From the NCBI GenBank assembly GCA_032716605.1, contig CM064569.1, forward strand, positions 12,865,493 through 12,929,492: a stretch of DNA of 64,000 nt, in the 5' to 3' direction. Positions within the stretch are counted from its first letter, which is position 1; each line of letters begins with the position of its first letter. Under the pieces are notes generated by a model. That model saw nothing but the letters and a program-made list of their open reading frames with translations. It ran no database searches and had not been told where the DNA came from. Shown piece after piece: positions 1-10,548 of the stretch. A program made the translations under genes and the position numbers. Source of the DNA: Paralithodes platypus. Its lineage: Eukaryota > Arthropoda > Malacostraca > Decapoda > Lithodidae.

Positions 1-2
1 GT

Positions 3-1301
3 GGTACAACCGATGCTATCTTCATAGTCAAGCAGAAACAGGAAAGATACTTACTAAAAGGCAGGGATCTTTACTTTGTGTTTGTAGACCTGGAGAAGGC
101 CTTTGACAGAGTTCCTAGAAATGTTGTACAGTGGAATATGAGGAAACTTGATGTGGAAGAGTGGCTGGTGCGTGTGATAATGAAGATGTATGAGGATTCG
201 CAAACTGCGGTGAGGGTGAAAGGTGTACTGAGTGATGAGTTCACAGACCGTGTTGGAGTTCATCAGAGTTCAGTGTTAAGCCCCCTCTTTATTATGGTCC
301 TGGAGGCACTGTCCTGAGTTTTTAGAGACGGACTCTCGTGGGAACTGTTTTATGCAGATGATTTAGTCCTAATAGCTGACAATACGCAAGATGCTGATGC
401 CAAATTCAGAAGATGGAGAGAGGGCATGGCGAGCAAAGGTTTAAGAGTCAATATTAACAAAACCAATGTTATGCATTGTAGATTGAGACGAGGCAATGTG
501 GAAAAGAGCGGTGCATACCCATGTGCAGTGTGTGGAAAGGGTGTGGGCGCTAACTCGATTCAATGTAGCATCTGTCGATGTTGGGTACACCATTGGAGTA
601 AGCGCTGTAGTAGAATAAAGGACCCATGCCGAAGGATAAGTCAGAAATAGAGAAATTTGAGTGTGTAGTGTGCAAAGGCTACCTTGTGTTAAGTGATGAT
701 CCTGTTGCTGTTGGAAATGAGTCATTGAAGATGGTGGACAAGTTTTTTTACCTAGGAGATACCATCTTTGCCGGTGGTGGGGCCAAGGCTGCCACTGTCG
801 CTAGAATTAGATGTGGCTGGGGGAAGTTCAGAGAACTTCTGCCAATTTTGACCATGAAAAGAATACCTCTCCCCCTGAAGGGAAAGGTGTATGCCTCATG
901 TGTTAGAAGTGCAATGACATATGCCTCAGAAACTTGGGCCGTTAAAGTAGAGGATGTCAACAGAATGGAACGTAATGAGATGAGAATGGTGAGATGGATG
1001 TTTGGGGCTAGGCTGCAGGATAGAATAACAAAAGATGAGCTGAGGAGACGTTTAGGTATAAAGAGTATTAGCGAGGTTATGCGTACAAGTAGACTGGGAT
1101 GGTATGGACATGTGGAGAGAATGGATGAACAAAATTGGGCGAAAAAATGCAGGTCTGTGATTGTGGAGGGAGCTGCACCAAGGGGTGGACCGAGGAAGAC
1201 CTGGGATCGGACTATACGTGCCGATCTCAAATCCAAAAACTAGACAAGTGAAGCAGCCCTTAACAGGGTTGCCTGGAACGCCGCCATTAGGACAAGAGAC
1301 T
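3..1301 (+). pseudogene. RTE-like LINE, 3' part of ORF2 (RT + zinc finger + C-terminal domain)
   Basis: Partial non-LTR retrotransposon ORF entering from the left edge. The reading frame is open from base 3 and shows the RT palm motif VDLEKAFDRVP (about 87-120) and, after an in-frame TGA at 315-317, the catalytic FYADDLVL (about 349-372). It then carries a Cys/His cluster (PCAVCGKGVGANSIQC..C..WVH, about 518-590) of the kind found downstream of RT in many invertebrate RTE-like elements. A frameshift near 620 moves the frame to 626-1243, with the second half of the finger (FECVVCKG) and the long C-terminal domain (ETWAV..MRMVRWMFG, GWYGHVERMD). After a TAG at 1241-1243 the family C-terminus (ALNRVAWNAAIRTRD) is still readable to about 1301. 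Two stops and a frameshift make it inactive. The upstream endonuclease lies outside the window. Confidence 0.85.
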
Positions 1302-1356
1302 GAAACTGCACGTATGTGTGGAGCACTCAGTCTTAAAATGTTATGTATGTACAGTA

Positions 1357-3664
1357 TGTGACGCCTGCAGCTTAGCAGAATGCCATGTGGGCTCAGCCGC
1401 TCACTTGGCCACTCGCTAACGCTCGCCGGGGCAATGTATTTGGCTACAGTCTATCTACAATGTTGTACTTTCTTTCTTGTGAATCGTCATGTCACAGGCA
1501 GTACAGAAGTGGTCTTTATTTTCACCTGTGACGATGCATTATATTTTATATCATGAGTAGAACATAAGATGCATTGTATATTGTTGAGGAGAGAGAGAAC
1601 CATATAGGCAGTGGGGTGGTAGTGTGTGCGTGCGTATACATGTGCTGCCTTCCCCCCGCTCATAGGCTCCCGCGCGTGCCGTCTCACGCCTCTTGGATGG
1701 CTGGTGGCTCCTGGCGCCTTCTGCAGGTCTGCTGCCTGGTGACGTAGCGGCCCGTGATTGGCTGACCACCCTGCCTTTGTGTGATCCTAAGGGTCCCGAG
1801 GAGCTACTCTCTTCAGAGCTTGCCTGACCAGCATACCCTTAACATATCCCTTGCCACCTGTCCCCGACTTCTACCTATAGAGCACTTTCTCTCTCTCTCA
1901 ACTTCTTACCTCTCATTCTTCCTCTCTATTTAACCCTTAAAAAGCGGCTCACCACATAAGTCGTATTTAATAAAGCTGGACTATGTGGCGGCGCTCGACA
2001 TAGGTCGAGTGGCAATTTCAGCACGTAATGTTGCTGAGAGAGAGAGACAAGTGGTGGCAGGAGACTAGCGAGCGTATGACTGCTCCAGACCACCGCGGCG
2101 AACCTACTGACACGAATCTCAGCTCCCTCCTCCCTCTCTCACTCGCTATATACGGAATTGTATCGGGAAAGTGGCTAATTACATGCTTTTTGCACTCGTG
2201 TTGCACGGTTATTGCAAGAAAACTAGCCATCATAAAAGGATCGTTATGGTGTCATTCGAAAGCTCTGTTTATGCCCTTTCAGGGATAGATACTTGTTTTA
2301 CGTTCTGGGTCTTATTTAGGCATGAAAATGATCACGTAAACAGCCCTATTTTGGCTAAAAACACCCCGCTGGGCGGTACATATAAATAAACCGCATAGGC
2401 CGCTAAAGAAGGGTTAATATCATAACCCCCTTTTGGTTCTGCACGATTTCATATATCGGCCATCGTATTATATGCTGAAGCTCTCAGATATTATATGTTT
2501 AGTTAGGCATTTTGGAGGGGTTACCATTTTGTCTGTAGAGGTTCGACACACTCACGGTGTCTCCCTACCTATTCCTTGGCTGTCTGCTGGGCTATTTAAT
2601 GCTAGACTGGGGTAAGGCTACTTGTGTTGTGATTTCCGATGTGTAACAGGTTTTGTTGAGCCTGTACAATCGCAACGGAGACGTGGGAAGCCTAGGTGGT
2701 CTTTCTGACTGTGTATCTTGTGAGTTTAGCACTGTGTTGCGAGTGAGGGCTTTTGCCTCTGCCACCCAACACTGTGCTAACTCGTTTTGTTTTGACTTTG
2801 AGAGGGTCGCCAGGAGAGAACCAGATACTAGCGATCTGGATCTCTCAAGAGAGCACCCCGTCATTTAACGTAATTTGGCCGCACAGTCTTAAGGACCTCG
2901 CTAGGCTACGAGCCGCTTGCTCAGCCATTGTTTCCTAGCCTACAACATCCCAGCCAGACTTTGTTAGCCTAGCAGACACCCGATTAGGATCATAAGCTCT
3001 TATGTTATGTATGCAGCATTTTTATTCACGTTGACTGTAAGCCTTGGTTGTTGTTGAGTTGCACAACCCGAGCAGGCTTTTTGAGTTGCCTGAGGAAGTC
3101 CTTCTTTTGTTGTTGGAGACAATACTATTGCGCATTTATTATTATTCCCGTGTCAGTAAACCCTGTATGTCCCTACACTTGTCATATCTTGTTCCTGCTA
3201 TATAGATAACAGTTCAAAATCCGATTCGATCATCTTACGCAGCATCAGACTTTCTTCAGAAGATTCCTGCTCGATGCTTTAGTACTTTCGTTCACTTTCT
3301 TTAATATAGGAGTGACAGTTTATTATTGTTTAGAGTAACTTTAAATATACCTTCTTCTAGTTTGCATTAAATCATTGCAGTGATTTAATTAAGCTTTCTA
3401 TCTTTTTCCTTATATACTTTATTAACGTAATTGTATGTTGTTGTGATCAGGCTGTATCAGAGATCATCAGCCTGTAGTAGTAGTGCATTTATACCGAGTT
3501 ATAGGATACCCCGTTATCGCAGATTTAACTCTGGAGGGTATAGGTGTTTTTTGTGCGCTGGCATTATAAGTTCGAGGGTTGGACCTAGTGTTACCGTTGT
3601 GGCTGTGAGCCTTTCTAGTCCAATGATTAAGAGCCCTTGTTTTATACGAGCCCCGGTCGTAACA
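1357..3664 (+). mobile_element. Solo LTR of the Gmr1-type gypsy family, copy 1
   Basis: The left end TGTGACG and right end GTCGTAACA match the LTR ends of the gypsy element at 42526-51954. Internal blocks also match, for example the 'gatacccc..atcgcagatt..ctggagggtatagg' stretch near 3505-3545 and the 'actttcttcagaag' block near 3247. A perfect 4-bp target duplication AGTA flanks it (1353-1356 and 3665-3668). No internal region is present, so it is a solo LTR left by LTR-LTR recombination. Its 2308 bp are explained by a LTR of about 1.8 kb plus a 480-bp MITE and one TTAA (inserted at 1930). It is clearly more diverged from the 42.5-kb LTR than the two LTRs of that element are from each other, so it is older. 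Confidence 0.88.
1930..2417 (-). mobile_element. piggyBac-like MITE, family A, copy 1
   Basis: Coordinates include both TTAA copies (1930-1933, 2414-2417); the insert between them is 480 bp. The ends are CCCTTAAAAAGCGGC and, inverted, CCCTTCTTTAGCGGC. These are piggyBac-style ends (TTAA target, CCC start). The interior is the reverse complement of the MITEs at 31505-31984 and 52958-53437. The short ORFs in it are not conserved as proteins. It sits inside the solo LTR. Confidence 0.9.
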
Positions 3665-3679
3665 AGTATGTATGAACTA

Positions 3680-3930
3680 TTATTCTGTTCAGTTCTCCAC
3701 CAAAGAATTTGCAAATTTTCTCGGTCTTTCTTCTACTCAACAACTATAATCTGAAACTCTCTCCCTCATTGAATCTTTCCTTCACCCTATGGCATAGACA
3801 GCTTATAACTCGATGTGTCCAGGTATTTTGACTATAACGTACTGTACAGTACCTTGAATTCGGCTCTCTCACTCTCTCAACTATGAGGGAGACACTTGTT
3901 ACAGGCAGTTTTGCCTTTTGTCTCTTCATT

Positions 3931-3935
<5 letters not shown>
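3680..3935 (+). pseudogene. Decayed LINE 3' end (same family as LINE A/B)
   Basis: This stretch matches, with many changes, the 3' end of the LINE at 12316-13806. It has the 'ttcttctactcaac' block (FFYST in the family), then 'tgtccaggtattttg', 'ctctcaactatgagggagacact' and 'acaggcagttttgccttttgtctc'. The frame is broken. Its tail runs into a (TA)n tract instead of poly(A). Confidence 0.65.

Positions 3936-4014
<79 letters not shown>
3936..4014. repeat. (AT)n microsatellite
   Basis: 79 bp of uninterrupted AT dinucleotides directly after the decayed LINE tail. It produces spurious Tyr/Ile ORFs on both strands. Confidence 0.98.
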
Positions 4015-4016
<2 letters not shown>

Positions 4017-4154
4017 CCAAAGTATAAAACACAAATTGTAATACCGGGTTCAAAAAGAGATACAATAAAACCCCCACCAGGTCTACCCATGTACCCAGAA
4101 GACAAACGTTAAAAGAGACACAAGGACCCCAACCTATCTACCATTATTCCAGGA

Positions 4155-4672
4155 CGAAATGACCCAACCACAAGCCAAAATAGCCAGCCTCCGAGAGAAG
4201 AAAAGATCGAAGAAGAAGAACAGGACACAAGCATGAACAGAAAAAGAAACAACACAGTCTACCATAATAAATCAACGTCCTCTATTGTGTCAAGAAACAA
4301 TGCCGTAAACCATATTAAAACAACACCCTCTACCGATACCCACGGGAACTACAAGGCCACTCAGCAAGGATGACCTGCTTCCGGACCAATCACCTGGGCC
4401 TTTTCCGGGCCAATCACAAGGTCAGAGATACAGAATAGAACCCGATTTGAACTACAACGAAGAAGAGTTTATGCAAGTTCCTCATCAACATCCGATGTTT
4501 TACTACAACAGATGTGACCAGAATAATCCTCTGTACAGTGCGGAAGGCCACGAATATCAACAATAACAGATCAACAGAGAGTAAAGAAAGTTTTGCATAC
4601 ACCAGTGATAATAAAGAAAAATCCGAATTAATGCAAAACAATTATCATGCAACCATGCAAGCTTTCTAAAAT
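4155..4672 (+). other. Possible coding remnant inside the arm
   Basis: A possible reading runs inward from the arm end. It starts at an ATG with MTQPQAKIASLREKKRS. Later, in a shifted frame, comes a block with NEEEF, HQHPMFY, NRCDQNNPL and HEYQQ followed by a stop. The right arm (about 34499-33956, minus strand) carries the same peptides with its own frameshifts. Shared peptide blocks suggest an old coding sequence, perhaps a gag-like or accessory product, but I recognise no domain. The similarity could also be just DNA-level arm homology. Confidence 0.3.
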
Positions 4673-4977
4673 ATGAGTTTAATTTTAAGAAATATAGAAT
4701 AACATTCCCCATGTATCACTATATGTATTGTATTTTTAAGGCCATTATTAACTTTACCAGAATTCGAAAACCAGAATCCAAATGCCCCTAATATTCCGAA
4801 ACCAATTAACCCTGATCCAATTTAAAAACTGAATATCTTCTGCCTGAAATTTAGAATTGTTAGGCAAGCATTGTCGAACCCGTCTATAAGCCAAAGTCAA
4901 ACTAGAATGAGGATCCAATATCAGAGTCGCTACTTATATGGTTAAGCCAATCGTCCCTATATACAGCCACCTCGTAA

Positions 4978-5190
4978 CACTAGAAAGTGCACGTCCTAGT
5001 AAGTGTAGAGTACCTAGAAGTGTCTATTCTAGTAAGGTGTAGGTGAGCTAGAAGTGAAAATTCTAGTTGTGTAGAAGATGCTCTAGAAGTTAAAAGCTCT
5101 AATTAGTATCTAAGCACTAGAAGTGAAAGTTCTAGATGCATATACAATACTAGAAGTGATTATTCTAGTTCTGTGTGAAAATGCCGTTTT
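4978..5190. repeat. Array of short CTAGAA...TTCTAG palindromes
   Basis: Roughly six or seven irregularly spaced units of the form CTAGAAGTGnnnnTTCTAG occur here, each a small inverted repeat. The mirror array is in the right arm at about 33455-33650. Subterminal repeat arrays of this kind often serve as protein-binding sites in transposons; that role is inference. Confidence 0.7.
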
Positions 5191-5421
5191 TCTCTGATAA
5201 ATAAGAGAGGCTTGAACAAGTACGAGCTAAACACAGACCAGATCTCTCTAAAGGATCATCTCCCCACAGTCTAAGTGTCTCTATATGTTCTGAGTTTTGG
5301 AATATTATTGTTGTGAAGGTTATATAAGATATATTAGTGCTCAAGTCAAAGTAAATTATCGAGACCCCTTTGGTTTCTCATTTCATTAACTTATACCTCA
5401 TATTGGTGAAAACCTTATATA

Positions 5422-5910
5422 TATTTTGTTTTCTTCTATATTCCAACTACTCCCTCTCGGGCATAGGCTGATAGCCTTTACACTCTATACCGCTGAACAC
5501 GGTGAGGCCTGTGAGGTCTTGTTCCAGTCTAGGGAGTGTGACATGCGAAGCACCCACTCACGGCTCGAACCCAACTCCATCTCTGAAGCTGCTTCGCCCC
5601 TGCGCCCCACAGTCTCACTCCCCAGGCTCGGACCCTCACTCTCAGAACGCCACCTATTGAGCAATTAACTCACTAGGCATTGCCCCCCTGTAGCATATTT
5701 TGAATATGGGAATATTCATACAGTGCTATTTAATCAGGGAACAATGAGGGTATTTTTATTTTGGCATTTCAGTGTGCTGTGGTAATGCACTGATACTAGG
5801 TACAGCACAAATTCCATCCCAATAATATCTTCCCATTGACATATTGGGATTCGAACCCGGGTCCATTGGATTACCAGTCAAGTGGCAAGACCACTCTGCC
5901 ACACCTCCCC
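5422..5910 (-). mobile_element. tRNA-derived SINE, copy 1
   Basis: On the minus strand it begins GGGGAGGTGTGGCAGAG with an A-box (TGGCAGAGTGG, 5891-5901) and a B-box (GGTTCGAATCC, 5847-5857). The anticodon-like region GACTGGTAATCCAATGG resembles tRNA-Ser. A body of about 420 bp and an A-rich 3' tail (ttcttttgttttg complement near 5425-5440) follow. Flanking TATATA copies (about 5417-5422, 5911-5916) fit a target duplication. The matching place in the right arm (about 18520-18545) is empty, which proves insertion. Confidence 0.88.
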
Positions 5911-6857
5911 TATATACGTCTTTATCGTTATTAATATATATAATTCTCTGGATATAACTCCTTTATATTCCATATAATATTATATAGATAGGTTCGACCT
6001 AAGATATATATAAAAAGACACACATAAACCTTTTGTGAACACTTACAGATCTTATGCATGTGTGTATTATCAGTGTGTATATAAGTGCGTAGTGAAGTGT
6101 TCAAAGAGAGCGTAATTCTTATACCTGTCAGCTAATTAATATATTTCTAATATACGCACATCTCTAGATCCATTCAAGATATAATTACAAATAATCAGAA
6201 ATTAATTTCCCTTATTAATTATTAGATCAGTTCGTTCGAGTACATTATTCATTTATTCTGAATAATTTAATTTATATTTAAACTTGTGAATAATTTGGTC
6301 CCCCACGTTATGCAGTGAATAATATTCGAAATTAAAACTGGGAATTTCTATTATACCCAACTGTGTTCATAGCCGATACTTCTGGCTGCTTTTCGATTCA
6401 CTACTTGTTCTGTGATATAAGTTTGTATTATATACATTCATTTCACCCGCCTTGTGGTGTTTCTATTTTATTTTCCAGTGCATTGATTATTTATTTAAAC
6501 CCGCTGTGTTCATAACCTTTTAGGTTATATTTTATTCACTACATGTTTTGTGAAATTGAAATTCCTTAGTACTGTTCGTTAAGTCACATTTACTGACTTA
6601 ATTTATTTTTCCTAGACCCGTGTATAATTATTCACCCTTTTGTCTTGATTATATATTTGTAATTTAAATTGTCATCTCTTTAGGACTAACGTGAAATTCG
6701 TATTTATTCATCCTAGGCTAAATATTCCATATTGTTAAGATTTCCAAGTATACGTCGCAGTAACTTTAATCTAGCCACAGCTGCGGTTACTCTAACCCCA
6801 GTCCTACCTGGTTACATGACCCTAAGCCACCAGCCACGCTCTACCTCACCTGTTTTG
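5911..6857 (+). other. Arm sequence without genes
   Basis: AT-rich left-arm DNA between the SINE and the LINE. It matches 17570-18540 in reverse complement. I see no coding or RNA feature in it. Confidence 0.8.
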
Positions 6858-9800
6858 GGCGTCTTCTCAACGATGCGGTGAAGGATTTTCGGAGAAGAAA
6901 TCGACTCAGCACAGGACAACCAGGAAGGAGGACCGAAGACAGCGAGGACGGCAATCTACAAAGGAATTAAATACTAATCCGTCAAGAACCGCGAATTTGG
7001 ATAAAGCTCCACCAACACGACCCAAATTCAAAACCGTCAGGGATAACGACCGAGGACCGAGGACAGCCATGAATGTAAATGTAGATCCGACCAGAACCAA
7101 AAATTCGATGAAAGAACGATCTGCGAGTTCTAAAACCGCAACTTTAAAGGTTTTCTATGCAAACGCTCGTAGCATACGCAATAAATTTTCAGATTTAGAG
7201 GAACTAGTGTTTACAGAAAATTATGATGTGATTGGCATAACAGAATCTTGGCTCAATACACAAGATAGAGACTTTTTAGCAGAGTATTCACTTCCCGGTT
7301 ATGTAATGTTTGAGAACAGCCGAATAAATAAAAATGGAGGTGGCGTTTTATTTGATATCAAAGAAAGTCTTAACCCGACCCTCGTGTCAAAACCTCAAAT
7401 TGTGAACGTCGACACATCTTTTGTGCTAATAAAGAATAATAAAGGTACAAAAATAATACTTGCGTTAATATACAGACCTCCAGCTCAATCAGTGCAAACT
7501 GACCGAGAAATTTACGAACAAATTGCAGATGTAAGTAACTCACAAGATACCGTAATTTTTGGCGACTTTAATTTACCTGTGACCAAGTGGGGCGATACTC
7601 TTACTTCACACTCCGGACATGACTTGTATACGAACTTGCAAGAGAGTTCGCTTTATCAATTTGTTCGAATGCCGACCCGTGGTAATAACGTTCTTGACAT
7701 TGTACTTGCAACAAAAGAAGAATTGATAGAGAATTTGAATGTTGGTGATGAATTCAGTAACAGCGACCATCGTACGATAACTTTCACTTTAAAGTTTACT
7801 AGTAACGAACCAAATAGTAGCATCGAAAAAGTCCCTAATTTCAAGAAAGCAAACTTCCATAAACTTAGAGCTATGTTTAACCTTAAAGAAACTGACTGGA
7901 GCTTTTTAATTAACAATAACGACATAAATACATCTTGGAAGTTATTCGAAACCACTTACCCAAAAGCAGTGCAAGACTGCATACCATCGAAAATACGGCG
8001 TCCAGGCCATAATAATAAGCCCAAATGGTGGAATAAAGATATTTCAAACTGCCTGCTTGCTAAAAAATTTGCTAATGATAGATTAAAATCCTCACAAAAT
8101 GACGAAGAACGGGTGAAATTTGTAGAGCTACGACGCAAAGCCAAAAAGTTAATTAAGCAAAGTAAAAAGACCTTAGAGTTACATATTGCGAATCAAAGTA
8201 AAACAAACCCGAAAGAATTCTATAGTTATATCAGAAAGAAAAAAGTAGTTACTTCAACTGTTGGACCGTTAGTCGATGAAAAAGGAGAATACACCAAAGA
8301 CGAAGTACAAATGAGTAATGTCCTCAATACCTTCTTTGCATCAGTTTTTACAACAGAAGACCTCAGTGATATCCCTACACCATCGCCGATTCAGATTGAT
8401 AATTCAGATGTTCTAAGCAATATCACCGTTACAGAGAGAGAAGTATTGAATTGTTTAGATAAACTCAAGGTAAATAAAACGCCAGGACCTGATACAATCT
8501 CGCCTAGAGTTCTAAAGGAAGCTAAGAATGAGCTCTCCAAACCACTGACATTACTATTCAATAAATCCTTGCAGTCTGGAACTATGCCTGATCAGTGGAA
8601 GCTAGCCAACGTAACACCGATATTCAAAAAAGGCAGCAAATCCCTACCCAGTAACTATCGTCCAATTAGCTTAACCTCAGTTGTATGTAAAATGCTAGAA
8701 ACGGTCATACGAGACAGACTCGTAAATCACTTAGAGGAAAATAACATACTTAAAGATACTCAACACGGCTTTCGTAAAAAACGTTCCTGTTTAACAAACC
8801 TCTTAGACTTCTTCCACGATATCCTCAACCTCTACGATGAGAGTAAAGCTGTAGATATTATATACCTTGATTTTCAAAAGGCCTTTGACAAAGTTCCCCA
8901 CAAACGTTTACTGCTAAAACTAAAAGCGCATGGAATACAAGACGGTGTGTTGAAATGGATAGAAAATTGGCTCAGCAACAGAAAGCAAAGGGTAGTCATA
9001 AACGGTAAGGCATCTAAATGGACCAATGTAAGTAGCGGGGTACCCCAGGGATCGGTACTAGGACCAATTCTCTTTCTAATTTACATCAACGACATAGATG
9101 AGGGTCTCACCTGCACAATCTCAAAATTTGCTGACGATACAAAAATTGCAAATAGCGTACTCTCAAAAGAACAAGTTGACGATATGCAACACAATCTAGA
9201 TAAATTGTCATGTTGGGCCCAAATTTGGCAAATGAGTTTCAATGCGGATAAATGTAAAGTACTACATGTCGGATACCTAAATGAGAAAGCAAACTATTCG
9301 ATGAATGGCACTCAGCTTAAGAATGTAAACAGAGAAACTGATCTGGGAGTAACAATATCGAGTAACCTAAAACCGAGTCAACAATGTTCAGAAGTTGTTA
9401 AGAAGGCAAACAAAATAATTGGCTTTATAGGCAGGTCATTTGAGCATAAATCCAAAGAAGTTATCCTAACCCTTTACAATTCCTTAGTCCGCCCTCTTCT
9501 GGAATACTGCGTTCAATCCTGGTGCCCTTATTACCAAAAAGATATAAACAAGCTAGAACGAGTTCAACGTAGAGTTACCAAAATGATACCTAGCCTAAAG
9601 AACAAACCATACGAAGAGCGTCTTAGAGAATTAAATTTATTTCCTTTAACCCAGCGCAGATTAAGAGGAGACTTAATTCAAGTGTTCAAAATCATCAAAG
9701 GCATCGACAATATGAACTGTAGTAAGTACTTCACTATCGACCAATCTAATTACACGCGGGGAAACGGTTGCAAAATTATTGGTAAATCTTTTAACTCGCA

Positions 9801-10161
9801 CGAATCTAAGAATTTCTTCTTCAATCGAGTTGTCAACTTGTGGAATGGGCTTCCCCGAGACGTTATAGACTGCAGCACCGTTGATTCATTTAAATTCCGC
9901 CTAGACAAATATCTCGCATCAAACCCGCGACTGACTGCGTTTGTAAATGAATAACTTTATCCTCCCCTCAGTTACTAACCCATATGTCCCCTACTAACTT
10001 CCTAGTCCTGCCACGTTAGTGGCAGGGCAGTAGTTCCCTTTCCAATGTTCCCTTACCCACTCTAAACCACTGTTTGGACACTTGATCCTCAGTGTTTTGG
10101 AGGACAAGCAACCTAGAAGGGTCACTAGATCTGTTGTTGCTTGATTTCCTTTGTACTCCTT
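6858..10161 (+). mobile_element. CR1-like LINE insertion
   Basis: The element interrupts the arm between 'ctacctcacctgttt' and 'tgtttgtctccg'. The right arm has the uninterrupted form at about 17548-17580, and TGTTT is duplicated (6853-6857, 10162-10166). About 210 bp precede the ORF; they hold what may be the last codons of an upstream ORF1, so the copy is probably 5'-truncated inside ORF1. The 3' UTR (9955-10161) ends in a short cctttg-type repeat rather than poly(A), as in CR1/L2 relatives. Confidence 0.85.
7069..9954 (+). CDS. CR1-like LINE ORF2: AP endonuclease + reverse transcriptase
   Basis: Intact 961-residue polyprotein for target-primed reverse transcription. The frame is open upstream to 6997, but the first ATG is at 7069 (MNVNVDPTR). 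The N-terminal apurinic-endonuclease domain covers about residues 28-245, with YANARS (Asn 32), ITESW, YRPP, GDFN and SDH at the expected places. A basic linker follows. The RT domain starts near NYRPISLTS (about residue 530), with LDFQKAFDKVPH, SGVPQGSVLGP and catalytic FADD (about residue 687). The thumb and C-terminal region has LVRPLLEYCVQSW and LFNRVVNLWNGLP-like features. Family assignment to the CR1/L2/Jockey side rests on the overall pattern. There is no stop or frameshift in 2.9 kb, so this is one of the youngest insertions in the window. The gene that would encode ORF1 is missing. Confidence 0.93.
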   Translation: MNVNVDPTRTKNSMKERSASSKTATLKVFYANARSIRNKFSDLEELVFTENYDVIGITESWLNTQDRDFLAEYSLPGYVMFENSRINKNGGGVLFDIKESLNPTLVSKPQIVNVDTSFVLIKNNKGTKIILALIYRPPAQSVQTDREIYEQIADVSNSQDTVIFGDFNLPVTKWGDTLTSHSGHDLYTNLQESSLYQFVRMPTRGNNVLDIVLATKEELIENLNVGDEFSNSDHRTITFTLKFTSNEPNSSIEKVPNFKKANFHKLRAMFNLKETDWSFLINNNDINTSWKLFETTYPKAVQDCIPSKIRRPGHNNKPKWWNKDISNCLLAKKFANDRLKSSQNDEERVKFVELRRKAKKLIKQSKKTLELHIANQSKTNPKEFYSYIRKKKVVTSTVGPLVDEKGEYTKDEVQMSNVLNTFFASVFTTEDLSDIPTPSPIQIDNSDVLSNITVTEREVLNCLDKLKVNKTPGPDTISPRVLKEAKNELSKPLTLLFNKSLQSGTMPDQWKLANVTPIFKKGSKSLPSNYRPISLTSVVCKMLETVIRDRLVNHLEENNILKDTQHGFRKKRSCLTNLLDFFHDILNLYDESKAVDIIYLDFQKAFDKVPHKRLLLKLKAHGIQDGVLKWIENWLSNRKQRVVINGKASKWTNVSSGVPQGSVLGPILFLIYINDIDEGLTCTISKFADDTKIANSVLSKEQVDDMQHNLDKLSCWAQIWQMSFNADKCKVLHVGYLNEKANYSMNGTQLKNVNRETDLGVTISSNLKPSQQCSEVVKKANKIIGFIGRSFEHKSKEVILTLYNSLVRPLLEYCVQSWCPYYQKDINKLERVQRRVTKMIPSLKNKPYEERLRELNLFPLTQRRLRGDLIQVFKIIKGIDNMNCSKYFTIDQSNYTRGNGCKIIGKSFNSHESKNFFFNRVVNLWNGLPRDVIDCSTVDSFKFRLDKYLASNPRLTAFVNE

Positions 10162-10548
10162 TGTTTGTCTCCGCAATATCAGCTGCCCATATTTATGCTA
10201 CGTAATTCCTCTCTTTGCATACTTAACTATAATTGCGATATTGTCATAATTCTTTTATGTATTATTTATATGTTGATTCTGATGCTTTGTTAGTGACGCC
10301 ATTATTCATGAATAAGTAAAACATATTCAACTTATTCCTAATATTCATATCAATGCTAGCTATGTTCCTGTCAGGCAGGATTATGTTCTAAGTTACCCAA
10401 ATAAGGAACTTATGAGAACAAAGTATCAAGCGAGTTGGATTACAACCACGCACAACACTGGAGGCAGCGGTGTCTCCATACGGCATAACAGCATTTGATT
10501 TCTAGATTTTTTTTATATAATCAATCAACCCCAAATACAATAATCATC
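9955..10548 (+). other. LINE 3' UTR, inner arm end and gypsy leader
   Basis: The first 207 bp are the LINE 3' UTR, then arm sequence to about 10396. Next come about 150 bp of leader before the gypsy gag ATG at 10549. I could not identify a convincing primer-binding site in the leader. Confidence 0.6.

Larger units (their letters stand above)
4037..10396 (+). repeat. Left inverted arm of the giant unit
   Basis: Arm sequence is 4037-5421, 5911-6857 and 10162-10396, interrupted by a SINE and a CR1-like LINE. It matches the reverse complement of 34623-33389 and 18695-17186. Examples are 6670-6850 against 17570-17690 and 10162-10396 against 17186-17560. Homology continues to about the sequence ggcaggattatg, then stops. 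Apart from the possible coding remnant at 4155-4672 and the palindrome array at 4978-5190 I see no gene in the arm. It is AT-rich. Confidence 0.85.

Noticed and set aside
5841..5910. tRNA-Ser-like sequence (also at 14884-14953 and about 21796-21865)
   Set aside because: A and B boxes are present, but the acceptor stem does not close and the body continues into a repeated 420-bp element, so these are SINE heads and not tRNA genes.
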